Assembly (NCBI GenBank): GCA_023548195.1
Contig: JAJHZJ010000335.1
Span: forward strand, 4,621,967 to 4,685,966
DNA: 64,000 bases
Source: Bettongia penicillata ogilbyi
Taxonomy: Eukaryota; Chordata; Mammalia; Diprotodontia; Potoroidae
Reading direction: 5' to 3'
A program made the position numbers and the translations under genes. Under the pieces are notes generated by a model. It had not been told where the DNA came from and searched no databases. It worked only from the letters and a program-made list of their open reading frames with translations. How positions within the stretch are numbered: position 1 is the stretch's first letter; each line of letters begins with the position of its first letter. Shown here in pieces: positions 12,201 to 35,779 of this stretch.

Positions 12201-12829
12201 GGTGCAGTGAGAAATGGTTTATGAGATGGTGAAGTAATGAATTTCCAGTTCTAAATGCCCACAAATATGTATTATGTATCCGTTCAACAAGTGTTTGTTG
12301 AATGCCTACCTGGCAGGCACCACTTGGTGCTGCCAGTACAAAGACCAGGATCTTCTAATCCCCACCTTTCTTGGGACTGGTTATTATCAGCCTTTGTTTA
12401 CCATGGTGCTCCTGGATGAAAGAATTTCATAAACTGTCTGACCTTTGTAAAGGAGACCTCTCTAAAGCCCTAATTCTGGGTTGCTAGAAATTGATGACTA
12501 AGTCCATTTTTTCTGTTTCTTCCCAGCATCTCACCTTATTTAAGGATATTTACTTAGTGCCCATCCAGAGCCCCCTATGCTGGACACATTTCTGGCCCCT
12601 GGTTTGTCGTGGATCAGCCCTGTGGTGATGGGTGTGACCTCTGTTGTCCCTAAAAACTTAACCCTTAGGTGAGGCTCTGAGCAATGTTCAGCAGGGTGGG
12701 GCGGGGCGGGGCAGGCTGTCTGGGCAGTGCTGCCATTCCACCAGCCAGCTAAGACACCCTGTGCATACATCTTTTAAATGGGAGAGCACCGTTACGTTTA
12801 CAGATGAAGCCGCAGGACACTCATTCGGC

Positions 12830-13050
12830 AGTTGGATGTTGGGCACCGGACCTGGAGTCAGGAAGATCTCTCTTGAATCTTACCTCGGACACCGGGTAAG
12901 TCACTTAACCCCTGTCAGCCTCAGTTTTTCCATCTGTAAAGTGGGTCTAGCGCTTCCAGGATCAAGTAAGGATCAAGTGAGTTACTATGTGGAAAGTGCT
13001 TGCAAATCTTAAATCACCTCATAAATCCTCCTATTGTTACCTCTGTGCCT
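12830..13050 (-). repeat. MIR-type SINE, reverse orientation
   Basis: Reads GACCTGGAGTCAGGAAGA, then GTAAGTCACTTAACCCCTGT, then CAGTTTTTCCATCTGTAAAG, the reverse complement of the MIR core. Confidence 0.75.
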
Positions 13051-13149
13051 GGAATCTTTTCAAATTTATTTTTCACTTAAAACAAACACTGAACAGACAA
13101 AGTAGGTGGTGATTAAATGTAAAATACAAGGTTGGATGCCTCTGCCCTC

Positions 13150-13290
13150 CATATTTCTCTCTTTCTCTTTCCTTCTCCCACTCTTCCTCTCTCCTTTTCT
13201 CTCTCTCTCCCTTCCTCCCTCTTCTTTCCTCCATCCTGCTCGGCTCCTTCCCTCCCTCTCCCTCCCTCCTCCTTCTCTGTCTTCTGCCCT
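13150..13290. repeat. CT-rich low-complexity tract
   Basis: Almost pure pyrimidine run of CTCTC/TTCCT/CCCTC on the plus strand. The open reading frames on both strands across it are composition artefacts. Confidence 0.85.
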
Positions 13291-14170
13291 CTCATTTCTA
13301 ATGAGGGGGTTAGACTCAGTGACTTCTGTAGCGCCCCCAGCTCTAACACTGATTCCCTGATCTGTGTCCACTGATGCTCCTTCCTAGGAACCTCCGCTGT
13401 AGCTCACATGTCTGTCTGTAGGGTCTTTTGCTGCAAAATGTGACTCCTCCGTACCCACTTATCCCATAAGTAGCAGACAGGGAGCTTTATAAGTATTTTT
13501 GTACATATAGGTCCTCTTCCTTTTCTCAAATGGGCTTTAGAAAACTTTGAGTTAATCTGTTTTTAGGATCAGGGGATATTTGAAGTAGAAGGAGCCGTTG
13601 CAACCATCTAGTCTACTCCCCCCTTACTTGACAGTTGAGGAAACTGAGACCGGTGCTGGTGAAGTGAGTGCCACAGTTGTCCAGCCAGCGAGGGGCAGAA
13701 GCATCGTTCAGCCCCGGCCTTCGTGATTTCCAAGTCCAGTTTTCCACTGTGCCCCTCAGCTGGCTGTGTAGCCAAGACCTCCTACGGCACCCACCTAAGT
13801 TGGACTTCATTGACTCAGCCCTGCTGTCCTTGGTCCCTGTCCCCATTCTTGTGACTCAGTGAAGCTTCTCAGCTGCCGTGTTCCCATCTCCAAGGTTCCA
13901 CTAGACACTGTCCTCTCCCTGCTCTGTTTTTCCTTCTGCCTCTGAACCAAGGTGAGGGGAAGTGGAGGGAAGGAGTCCTCCAAAGAAGGGGTCAGGGATC
14001 CTGGAGAAAGGCCTCTCATGTCAGCAGGGTCTCCTTGGATGTCAGCCTTGAGCATTGACCAAGGCCTTGGAGGAAGCTGCCTCAGTGACAGCGGGTGTGT
14101 GGGGGGAGGGGGGATATCTGACCTTGGAACTGACATTCTTGGCTGGCCATGTGGCCCGGACTGGCAGGGA

Positions 14171-14176
14171 CAGCTG
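14171..14176 (+). promoter_or_regulatory. RAPSN: E-box CAGCTG in the RAPSN proximal flank
   Basis: CAGCTG lies about 245 bp before the RAPSN start codon. E-boxes bound by myogenic bHLH factors are known to drive RAPSN in muscle. That this particular copy is used is inference. Confidence 0.3.
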
Positions 14177-14416
14177 CAGGCTGGGTGGGGGCTGGAGGAG
14201 CTCCATGCCTCACGAAGGTTCCCTCCGCTGCCTCTCAGTCCTTGGTTCCTTCAGCGTGGGGGAAGCTGACTTCCATCTTATGGGAGAGGTGTTCCTAGGG
14301 GACTTGGGAGCTGAGATTATCTATGGCGCTAGCTTTGGGCTAGGGGGCTCCACTCTTCACTGAGGGACTCTTTCTGATCACTTAGGGGTGGGATTGGGGG
14401 TGGGGCGGAGCTGGAG

Positions 14417-19187
<4,771 letters not shown>

Positions 19188-19905
19188 CAGGGACTGACAC
19201 CTGCCCTGCGAGCCTGGAGTGGACCTGAGGGAGAAGTGCTCTGGGCACAGACTGGCCACAAACAGGTCCCTTCCTCCTCGTCGCTGCCCAGGCCGCCCTC
19301 ATCTGCCTGGACGTGCTGCAGTCCTGGACCAGCCAAGGATTTCCTTGCCTAGTGTGACCTCAGCATCATTAGCCTACTGAGAGCTCTCCTTCCATGAACT
19401 CTGCCAAAGCCACGTCCTCTCGGGGTTTCCCCCTTGAATTCCATGGGCTAGCTTTGTTATCACAGTGGCCCAGAGGAGTCCAGCTTCATTGTCATCCCGC
19501 CCTTCAGCCCGTCCTAGCCTTCCCAGCTGCCATGTTTCTGTCCTATGCTTGACCCCCCACATTTGTTCCCTTTCCCCTCGGGGGAAAGTTGGCATTCTGG
19601 AAGCCAGATTCCTGTCTGAGGTGGTGGCAGTAACTGGGGTTATCTGGTCCCTTTCCTGGCTGGGGGCGGGGCTGCCTTGCGCCCTCCCCCTGCTGTCATG
19701 CTAAACCCTGAGACTGGGTGCCTGACTTCCCTCCCAGGAGGATATGACTCTTTGAGATTGTCTAGGCTTGGGCCAGTATACCAGGCACCAGGCAAGAAGT
19801 GGCCCTCCCCCATCCCCCTGCTCCCCGGATGATTCCAGCCAGCCCACCCTGCACTCGTTTGTATTCCCTTCTTTATAGAAAAATAAAGTCAATCATTTCT
19901 ACCCA
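19188..19905 (+). other. RAPSN: RAPSN 3' UTR with poly(A) signal
   Basis: A non-coding continuation of exon 8 runs to AATAAA at 19882-19887, followed by a GT/T-rich stretch (about 19915-19930). Cleavage is placed near 19905. Confidence 0.75.
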
Positions 19906-20635
19906 GGTCTGATTAAAGCTTGTTGTGCTCTGGGCTGTCCCCCATCCCTTCACCTGAGGGCTTCCCTGAACCCCAAGTAGAATCCTACCTTTTACAGGAA
20001 GCCTTTCCCAAACCTTTGTCATTCGAAGCCTGCGACAAGGCACATGTGGATAGCTTGTGTACTGATGAGGCTGCTTTGTGAACCTGTCCCAAAGTATTTA
20101 TTCAACAAACATTAAGAATCTACTGTTTACAAAGCAGTTTGCTAGATGTTGAGAAAAATACAGTGTGGATAAAACTTGTCCCTGACTTTGAGAAGTATAC
20201 ACTATAGTGGAGAAATAATACATTAATTAGAATATTAAATATTACATGATATAAGAAGGATCTCAGTATAGGAAAGTAGTGAGCATTTATTAAGCACTTA
20301 CAGTGTGCCAAGCACACTTGATGTGGAAATGCTTTCTACCTACACACATGGCAGTTGGTCTGTGACCTAGAGGAATCCCAAGAAGCTGCCTGAGAGGCAC
20401 ATAAAGGTTAAGTAATTCGCTTAGGCTCACACAGGTACTGTCAAGAGGCAGCTTCTGAAAACCAGGGCTTCCTGCCTCTAAGCCCAGCATTCTAGCTACT
20501 CTGTTCCCTGTAATATCTACTTTATCTATTCTAATAACAGAATTATTAGAATTAACAGAATTATATATGAAATTTACAAGTTTACCAAAAAAAAAATTGC
20601 TCCGTGCGGTCCAAAGGGGAAGATTATTATACTAG

Positions 20636-20860
20636 CCATCTAGTATTTATATAGCACTTTAAGGTTTGCAGAATAGCTTACAAGTATCTCATTTTATCCT
20701 CTCAACAGCCCTGAGAAGTAGCAGCTATTATCCCCTTCTTTACAAATGGAGATGGGGAAACTAATGTAGACAGGTTAAGTGAGCTGCTGAGATCACACAG
20801 GTAAGTAGTGCCTGAGACTGGACTTGAACTCAGGTCTTCCATACAACCATACAACCTAAG
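20636..20860 (+). repeat. MIR-type SINE
   Basis: Has TATATAGCACTTTAAGGTTT, CTCATTTTATCCTCTCAACA, GATGGGGAAACTAATGTAGA and GACTTGAACTCAGGTCTTCC in the MIR order. Confidence 0.8.
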
Positions 20861-20884
20861 TGGCCTTTGAGTTTTATTAGAGAT

Positions 20885-21400
20885 TAAAAATTAGCTCTAG
20901 AACTATGCCCAGAAGGCAATCAAACTTCAGCCCCTTTGATCCAGCAATACCACCGCTTAATCTGTATCACAGAGAGATTATAAAAAAGGGAAAAGGGCCC
21001 ACATGGACAAAAATACTTAGAGCAGCTCTTTTTGTGGTGGCCAAGAACTGGAAATTGAGGGGATGCCGGTCTACATAGGGAGGGTGTATGAATGTGATGG
21101 AGTGCTGTTGTGCTGTAAGAAATAATGGGCAGGACTTCGGGAGGCCTGGACTTCCATGAGCTGATTCTGAGTGAAGAACATGGCAGAGGGACAACAGTGG
21201 GTGTGGGGACCAGCTTTGAGACTCGGCTCTCCTCAGCGATGATCCAGGAGAGTTCCAAAAGACTGGCCACGAAACGCGGGCTTCACATCCAGAGAAAGAA
21301 CTGATGGAGTCTGACTGCATCGGAGCACGCTCTTTTCGCTTTATTTTTGTGTGTGTATAGTCTTGCAAACTAATTTCTTTTTCCAAACTTTCTTCTTTCA
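20885..21400 (+). mobile_element. L1 LINE 3' end fragment
   Basis: Contains the sequence seen in the 3' region of the marsupial L1s elsewhere in this window: AGCAGCTCTTTTTGTGGTGG, GGCCAAGAACTGGAAATTGA, then GCTGATTCTGAGTGAAGAAC and CATCCAGAGAAAGAACTGAT. The same string order occurs at 25675-25930 and at 54990-55180, and inverted at 52200-52560. Confidence 0.8.
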
Positions 21401-21419
21401 CAGTATGAAGAGTACCTGC

Positions 21420-21620
21420 ACAGACCTTGGCCTAAAGGGCCCAAGGCCTCCCAGGGCATCCTGGGCCTTCTCCAGCCATCCTGAGGAACACCTGGGCACT
21501 GGACCCAGATGGCTCTGGAGGACAAGTGAGGCCGGTGACCTGCACAGCCCTCCCTCACTCAAGACAAAGTCAAGTGCAGTCGTGTCATGATGTGTCTGAT
21601 GGCCACCAAGGACAAACACA
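21420..21620 (+). repeat. RTE-derived SINE (marsupial RTESINE-like)
   Basis: Contains GGCCTTCTCCAGCCATCCTG, then ACTGGACCCAGATGGCTCTG, GACAAGTGAGGCCGGTGACC, and a tail with ACCAAGGACAAACACA. Related copies lie at 60350-60525 (+) and 61890-62060 (-). Confidence 0.65.
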
Positions 21621-23015
21621 ATATGGAAACAGGTTTTACGTGGCTGCACATTGCGACCCATTTCAAAGTGCTTACTGTCTTAGGAGAGGGAGAGGATGGG
21701 GGCAGAAAATTGGGAACCCAACGTTCTATAAAAAGATTAGCCCTGGACAGAAGCCTGCTTGCCCTCCCCTTGTGGGCCCTGCCTGGCTCTTCTCAGTGTC
21801 AGGGAACGATAAGAGGCCTCCAGAAAGAAGAAGCGGCTGGTGTTTGTCCAGGGAGAGAGGATGGTAAGGGAGAGCCCGCACAGGGGCACCCACCCTGCCA
21901 GCGCCATCAGAGCTGGTGCCCAGGCCCTGCCCTGCCCAAGGGCCCAGCTCGGTGCCCCCTGCTCCTCCAAGGTCAGCACTTCGACGCCTCTGCCAGCTGC
22001 CTCCCTGCCTCGCAGCGGCCCTGGCCTCCTGGCTGCAGGTCATGTTGGCTCCGGGCATCTTCTTGGGCGCCGGTCCTCACCTAAGGGCTTCCTGGAATCC
22101 CAGGTAAAACCCCATTGCGTAGTTATGGGGGTGGGGTGGGGAGAAGCTAACTTTGTCTAGTTGGCACGTGCCTCTTTGTGCATCCCCCAGCTTACAAGGC
22201 ATACAGTGGGCGCTTAATAAATGTCGATTCTGTGTCCCGGGTTGAGCTAGCTTTGTACATCGTGTGTGCTGGATGCCTCCCCATCCGACTGGGGGCTCCT
22301 CGAGGGCGGCTTTGCCTGGCACACAGTAGGTGCTTAATCAGTGCTTGCCCAGGGACGGGTGCCCCTGCAGTGCGCGCACGCCGAGCCATCCCTTGCTCCG
22401 GGCGGCTCCTTAGGGAGCCTGAGAGGGCCACCCCTGGCTTCCCTACGGCCCAGTCTCCCCGGCTGCTCGCATCAGGAGGCCTCCCGGAAGCCAGGAAGCG
22501 CGCGATTATCGCGATTATCTCCGTCCGGCCCCGCCTCCTCCAGGCAGCGTTCCCGGACGGCTCCAGCCCTCCCACCCGAAGCCCTTCCCTCTGGGGAGCC
22601 CCCCGCCGCTCCCTGAGAACTACGAATCCCGACAGCCCGCGAGGCAGCGTAGCCGGGCTCGGACCGTGACGTCGTCGCCGCCGCCGGAGCCAATGACGGC
22701 CGAGAGCCCGCCCCTTCCCGGAAGCATGGGCGGGACCAGCGGCACGTGACCGCGCCCGCTCGCTCCGACTTCCTTCTTAGCGCCCCGCCCCTCCCGAAGC
22801 GGTCTCGCAGATTCGCCGCAGCCGCGCTCCGGAGCATCGCTTCCCGGGGCAGGCTGCCGATGGTTCCCGGGCCGCGCGGCAGGAGGCTGGGCTAGGACGC
22901 TGGTCGGGCTCGGCTCTGGGCCTTTATCCCCGCGTGCCCGCCGCGCCTCCGCATCCGGCGGCCGAGTGTCGAATGTGCGGCCGGAAGTGGGGGCCCAGTG
23001 ACTCGGCAGGAGAAG

Positions 23016-30781
<7,766 letters not shown>

Positions 30782-30875
30782 CAGGGCGGGGAAACTGCGC
30801 AGCCCAAGCTGGGATCAACTCCTTTGTCTGACGTGATGCTACAAGTAGTAACAATAAAGGTGGTTGGGGTTGTTT
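30782..30875 (+). other. PSMC3: PSMC3 3' UTR with poly(A) signal
   Basis: Short 3' UTR. AATAAA at 30853-30858 is followed by the GT-rich GGTGGTTGGGGTTGTTTT, so cleavage is about 30875. Confidence 0.85.
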
Positions 30876-31599
30876 TCCCCGAATGAGTCTCGTGTCTAGG
30901 TTTCACCCTGACCCACAGAAGGAAGAGGGAGGGTCACTCTTGGGAGGTTGGCGCAGCAGCCTCGGAGCTGGTAGAGGCGGCTCTTGGCTCACTTGCTGTT
31001 TGTCTGGGACAAGACCATGCCCAGCTGTTGCTGTAATTGCCTGGATTCCTGGGGCTTCGTGCCAGCAGGAGCAGACGTGGTGGCTGCCCAAGGCCTGCGG
31101 GCTGCCAGCCTTTGCACTGCCCTGTTCCCCTCTCCCAGGCATCCCTGGGGTTTAAGATGCAGTCTTTGGGCCCTGGAACGTCTCCTTCTGAGTGCGCCTG
31201 ATGTGCATGAGGGTCAGTGCTTGGCCTTCTCTTGCCTTCACATCTGTGAAGAAGACTCCCTGCCAAGGCTCTACAGTTTGAGCTCCAGGCCTGGGCCTCC
31301 ACACACCAGCTAGGAAGACGGTGCTCCCTTCCAGAATAGCCAGGGAGGGCAGGAGTCAAGGGAGCCTAGTGGGTTCCGTGCAGGATTCAATCTGAGAAGT
31401 GGGCACCAGGGCATGTGCATTTGTCCCCTGGGTCCCAGGGCCCCGAACGGCCCTCCACTCAAACTTCCGCTGTCACTTCCAGCCTCCCTCACTTCAGGCA
31501 GCCTCAGATCTAAGCCAGGCCTCGACACACCCCTCTCTTCTGTCCCTGGCTAGCATTTGTATGGGGTGTCCCAGAAGACGAAGTACACTGAGACTTTTG

Positions 31600-31795
31600 G
31601 GATAGCACCTCAAGGTTTGCAAAGTGCTTTTACATATGTTCTCTCCTTTGATCCTCTCTACAACCCTGAGAAATAGGTGCTCTTATCCCGTTTTACAGAT
31701 GAGGAAACTGAGGCAAAAGGGGCAAAGTGACTTGCCCAGAGTTCCTGCCTTGAGGCCCAGCGCCTTATCCACTGTACCAGCTGCCCTAGGAGCTG
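31600..31795 (+). repeat. MIR-type SINE
   Basis: Contains TTGATCCTCTCTACAACCCT, CGTTTTACAGATGAGGAAAC, GTGACTTGCCCAGAG and a tail with CTTATCCACTGTACCAGCTG. Confidence 0.8.
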
Positions 31796-32049
31796 TCATT
31801 CCCTCTGGGACCTCTAAGACCATGAGACTGGGAGCCAGTGTGGAATTTATTGGGAGCTTTTTAAAGGTTTTAGGTGCCTGTATCTGTCCCACATGCCTTA
31901 GCAAGTTTGTTCCAGTATTGGTGTGAAAGACGGATTCGGGACAGTGAGTTCAAAAGTTCTCACCAGGTAAAACAACACAGCCCTGGGTCAAAGTGGGTGC
32001 AACAGTGGTTCTGAAACTAGGTAAGGGAGGTTTAAATCCTGCCTAGCGT

Positions 32050-32280
32050 AGGGAGCACCACAGAACACTCAGCCCGGAGACAAGAAGAGCCGAATTCAAA
32101 TTCAGATTCAGACACTTTCTAGCTAGGAACCTTGGGCAAGTCAATTAACCTCTGTTAGCTCATCTGTAAAATGGTGATAATACAAGCACTTTCCTCCCAG
32201 GGGGATATGAATATCCAGTGAGATTCAGCACGGTGCCTGGCACATAGTAGGTGCTATATAAATGTTGGCTGTTATCTTAT
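32050..32280 (-). repeat. MIR-type SINE, reverse orientation
   Basis: Contains GGCAAGTCAATTAACCTCTG, CATCTGTAAAATGGTGATAA and GTGCCTGGCACATAGTAGGT. Confidence 0.8.
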
Positions 32281-34314
32281 TCTATGAATATTTATCCTGT
32301 CACCCCTACCTGACCCTCAGTTTACAGTTCTGTAAAATGGGGGTTATAAAATGAGCTGGAGAAAGAAAATGTAAACTGCTCTGGCATCTTTACCATGAAA
32401 ACCCCACACGGGGCCAAGGAGAGTCCAACATGACTGAAAATAGAGACTGGTTAGCATTAGATATGGGTTTGAGACAGCGTGGGGGAGTGGACAGTGCACA
32501 GGATATGGAGTGTCCAGACCCCTGGATGAGTAGAAGCCTGGCTCTGGACCCTTCCTCAGTGGGCAACCACTACTGCAGGTGAGGAAACTGAGGCTTGGGG
32601 GCATGCCTTCCCCGAACCAAATGTACACAGCACTGCTTAACTATGGTCACCCAGAGCAGCAGGGCAGGGCGGGGCTGGCAGCGGGTAGAATGGGTTTGAA
32701 CGTTGGCTGGCCCTTTCACTCAGCTTTCAGCTTCAGTTTCCCTGTAAAAGGAAAGGATTGGAAGGGCTGATCCCCAGGGTGTGAGCCCTAAATCCTGTGA
32801 CCTTTCCTACTGTGTCCTGGCGTCACCGAGCAAACAGCACCTCTTCCTGTTTGGGCTGGAGCCCTGCCCCAGATAGCCTCGAGAGTAATGGAAAACTCAC
32901 CCCTCACCACCTCCTTTGTAATTAGGAGTAATTTGTGTGTTAGGCTGTAGGAGGGAAAGGGGAAGGTCCTGCACTTGGGATCAAGAGAGATCTGCTTTAC
33001 ATCTCCCTTTGTTAGTTTAGAAGTTAGGTGTCAGTAGGCAAGTTACTTAGCCTATCATGCCTCAGTTTCTTCTCCTGTGAAGTGGGGATAAAGGGATGCT
33101 TTGTTCTGCCTGGCGGGAGGGGAGTCAGGACAGAGGTGAAGCAGCCTGGAGAACTACCAGGGAGACTAGCCGCTGTGATGACAACGATGATGAAGGCATT
33201 TCTAGAGCACTTTAAAGGTTATAAAGCCCTTTGCAAATATCTTCTCTAATCTCCACAGCATTTATTACTGAATGTCCTATGAGCCCAGCTCAGTGCAAGG
33301 CATTTGGGGATAGGGAGGAGGGAGGGAAAGAACCCAGATCATAGAACCTCAGAACTGAAAAGACCTGCACAGGTAGGTCAGCTAATCCAAACTGCCCAGG
33401 AAGGGATGTCCTCTGTGCCATCCCAGATAAAGCCACATTGCACACACACACACATGCACACGCATACACACACCACTTTGGGACATGTCTTCCTGTTTTC
33501 CTGCCTTCAGCCCCAAATCTGACTGCAACTTTGCCCCTTGTTCCTAGGACTGCTCCCTGGGCTGAGCAGAGCAGTGATAAATCCACTTCCATGTAACAAA
33601 TCATTTAAAAGATTAATTCTGAATCTAAACACCAAAGAAAACAAACATTCTATACAAAGAAACAGATAAAAGGATTGATTGTACCTGAAATGGAGAATTG
33701 TACAACTTGCTTTTATAAGAAAACATAAAACACAACATACGTGATATAATGACATGATCTCTAATACGTCCAACATGACATTTTAAACATTTTTCTTGAT
33801 ATACTTTGCTTTTACAATACCTAAATTCCTCCTTCCCCTCCATTCTCCTCCAGTCTCACGTAACAGAATCGTTTTTAACAAAAAGCCAGCCAAATGTTTC
33901 CCTTTGATTGCAGAGATCGGACGTCAAGGCCAAGTTCCCCCTGGGAAGCGGGGGAGATGGGGACGGGGACGGGCCCCAGCTCTTGGGAGCGAAGCTTGTC
34001 CTTCATGACTTGGCAATAGCCACTGTTCTAGTTTTCACCGCTCTCCATGGACAGTATTGTTTTCTTGGCTCTACTTCACTTTGCTTCGGTTCATTTGTCT
34101 TTTAAAATTTAATTTCTACTTTTTGATGAATGAAAATCCTTTTCTGCCTTCTCCCATTGGAAAAAAAAGAAAAAAAGCTCCTGTAACAAGTAGGCAAGCA
34201 AACAAAAGAAATTTCTGCCTTTGCCAGGTGTCAAAAGGACATTTCGGGCTGCCCTGAGTTAGTCACCCGTCAGGAGGTGGGCAGCATCCCACTGACGGAA
34301 GATTCTTGTAAGAG

Positions 34315-34385
34315 CATTTGGTTTGTGTGCTTGAGGACCTAGAAGGCCACATGTGGCCTTGAGGCTGCGGGTTCCCCACCCCTGA
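34315..34385 (-). mobile_element. Fragment of a hAT-type non-autonomous DNA transposon
   Basis: On the minus strand it begins with the terminal sequence CAGGGGTGGGGAACC and reads on through GCCTCAAGGCCACATGTGGC, which contains an 18-bp perfect palindrome (34343-34360). A related end occurs at about 46275-46350. The family assignment is from the terminal sequence only. Confidence 0.45.
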
Positions 34386-34894
34386 TGTGGACATGTCACT
34401 TAACTGCCATGAGGCTGTTTTCCTATCTAGAAGATAATTTTTAAATGCACCAAAGCCATGGGGTTACTAGGGAAGCCCATTGTGTTGAAGTAGCAATGCC
34501 TTCTCTTCCCATCTGAGTTCTCGGACCCATGGGCTCCAGGTTAGGAACCTGACAGTCTTGGGGTGGCTGCAGGCACCCAGCATCTTTCAGCAAGCCTGCA
34601 TTTTCCTCCATCCCGGGCAAGGACTAATTCCCTGTCTCGATTTTACCACAGAGCACTTCAGTGCCTCACATCCCACTGTGAAGGAGATGTACTTGCCCCA
34701 TTTCACAGATGAGGCTGTGAATGGCCAAGGGACTCATGACCTGGTGCTCTATCTATGCCCAGGGCTGTACGGACCCTTGGTGAAAATGCTTGAGAATAAA
34801 TGGGGCGTACATGGGAAGGGGGAACCCCCTTTCCTCCCACCATCCTAGCTGGGGGCTGGGGTCCCCAGTGCAGAAGAGGCCAATTTCAGGATAA

Positions 34895-35532
34895 AATAAG
34901 ATTTATTTGCATCTCATCTATGGAATAGGAAATGGTACATTTTTCGGCTGCAGCAGGCCTGTTGTAAAACCAAACAGAAGACGTCTGCGCTGCCACTTCT
35001 AAGACTGTCCACCGGGGGGCAGCCAGGCTCCAGACCTAAGCCTGAAGCAGGGCCTCTGGCCCAGGCGGCTGCCCCTCATGGGGGCTGCAAGTACATTCCT
35101 GGGCACTGAGCGCATCCTCCCAGCAGCCTCCCCGCCCTCAGATGAAGCCGCTAGAAGGTCCTGGTCTCCAGTGAGGGGAGGAGCCAGGAGTTGGGTGGGG
35201 ACTGGCTCTCTCTGCAGCACTTGGTGCTGAGTAAATGCTTCCTTTGGTAGCAGGAGGGGAGAGTCCAGGCAGACTGGGGCTCCCGCTGGGCAGTTTAGGC
35301 AGGAGCCCAGGAATGCCGTCCCGCCTGCTCCTCGGCTTCCAGGTGGGGCAGGGGAGTCAAGGCGAGTGGAACTGAGAGCACCCCTGACTTCGCACTTTCC
35401 TGTGGGTATTGCATCCCTTCTGCCACTGTGCCCCAAGGGAGGGAAGAAGCCGGGGCAGCACCCGCATCCCTTGGGCCCCCCTGCCCACTTTCCCCAAGCC
35501 TGAGTTCTGTCCTCTTGGGTCCCTCCCCAAGG

Positions 35533-35572
<40 letters not shown>

Positions 35573-35779
35573 CACACATATGCTGCTGCTCATCAAAGCT
35601 TTGTTCCCAAGTGAGAGCTGGCTGCCAGTATGAGGTCCAAAGGTACCAGTCTCAGGGAGTTTGCACACCCAGGCAATCATGCACCCCTCCCAGGTACGGT
35701 GTCTCCCAAGCACACACACAAGGTCACAGGACTGAAAGGAGTCTTATTGCTGGACGGGCTGAGGGGATCCGCAGGGACG
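34895..35779 (-). other. SLC39A13: SLC39A13 3' UTR
   Basis: Continues the terminal exon leftwards to AATAAA on the minus strand (34917-34912). It includes a (CA)n microsatellite at 35534-35570. The spurious cysteine-valine reading frames across that repeat are not genes. Confidence 0.65.
35534..35570. repeat. (CA)n microsatellite
   Basis: About 18 uninterrupted CA units, read directly, within the SLC39A13 3' UTR. Confidence 0.95.

Larger units (their letters stand above)
8461..14416. other. CELF1-RAPSN intergenic region
   Basis: No coding gene seen. It holds a 7SL pseudogene (9566-9833), MIR/CORE-type SINE copies (11461-11691, about 12000-12200, about 12830-13050, about 13570-13760) and a CT-rich low-complexity tract at about 13150-13290. 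The proximal RAPSN promoter should lie at its right end. Confidence 0.7.
19906..22340. other. RAPSN-PSMC3 intergenic repeats
   Basis: No gene seen. In order: MIR-type SINEs (about 20270-20505 and 20636-20860, plus strand), an L1 3' end (about 20885-21400), an RTE-derived SINE (about 21420-21620) and MIR-like tails around 22195-22350 that lead into the PSMC3 CpG island. Confidence 0.7.
30876..34894. other. PSMC3-SLC39A13 tail-to-tail intergenic region
   Basis: Both neighbours end here and no coding gene is seen. It holds MIR-type SINEs (31600-31795 +, 32050-32280 -, 33003-33100 -, 34630-34790 +), a CA-rich microsatellite (33440-33475) and a hAT-like fragment (about 34315-34385). Confidence 0.7.
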
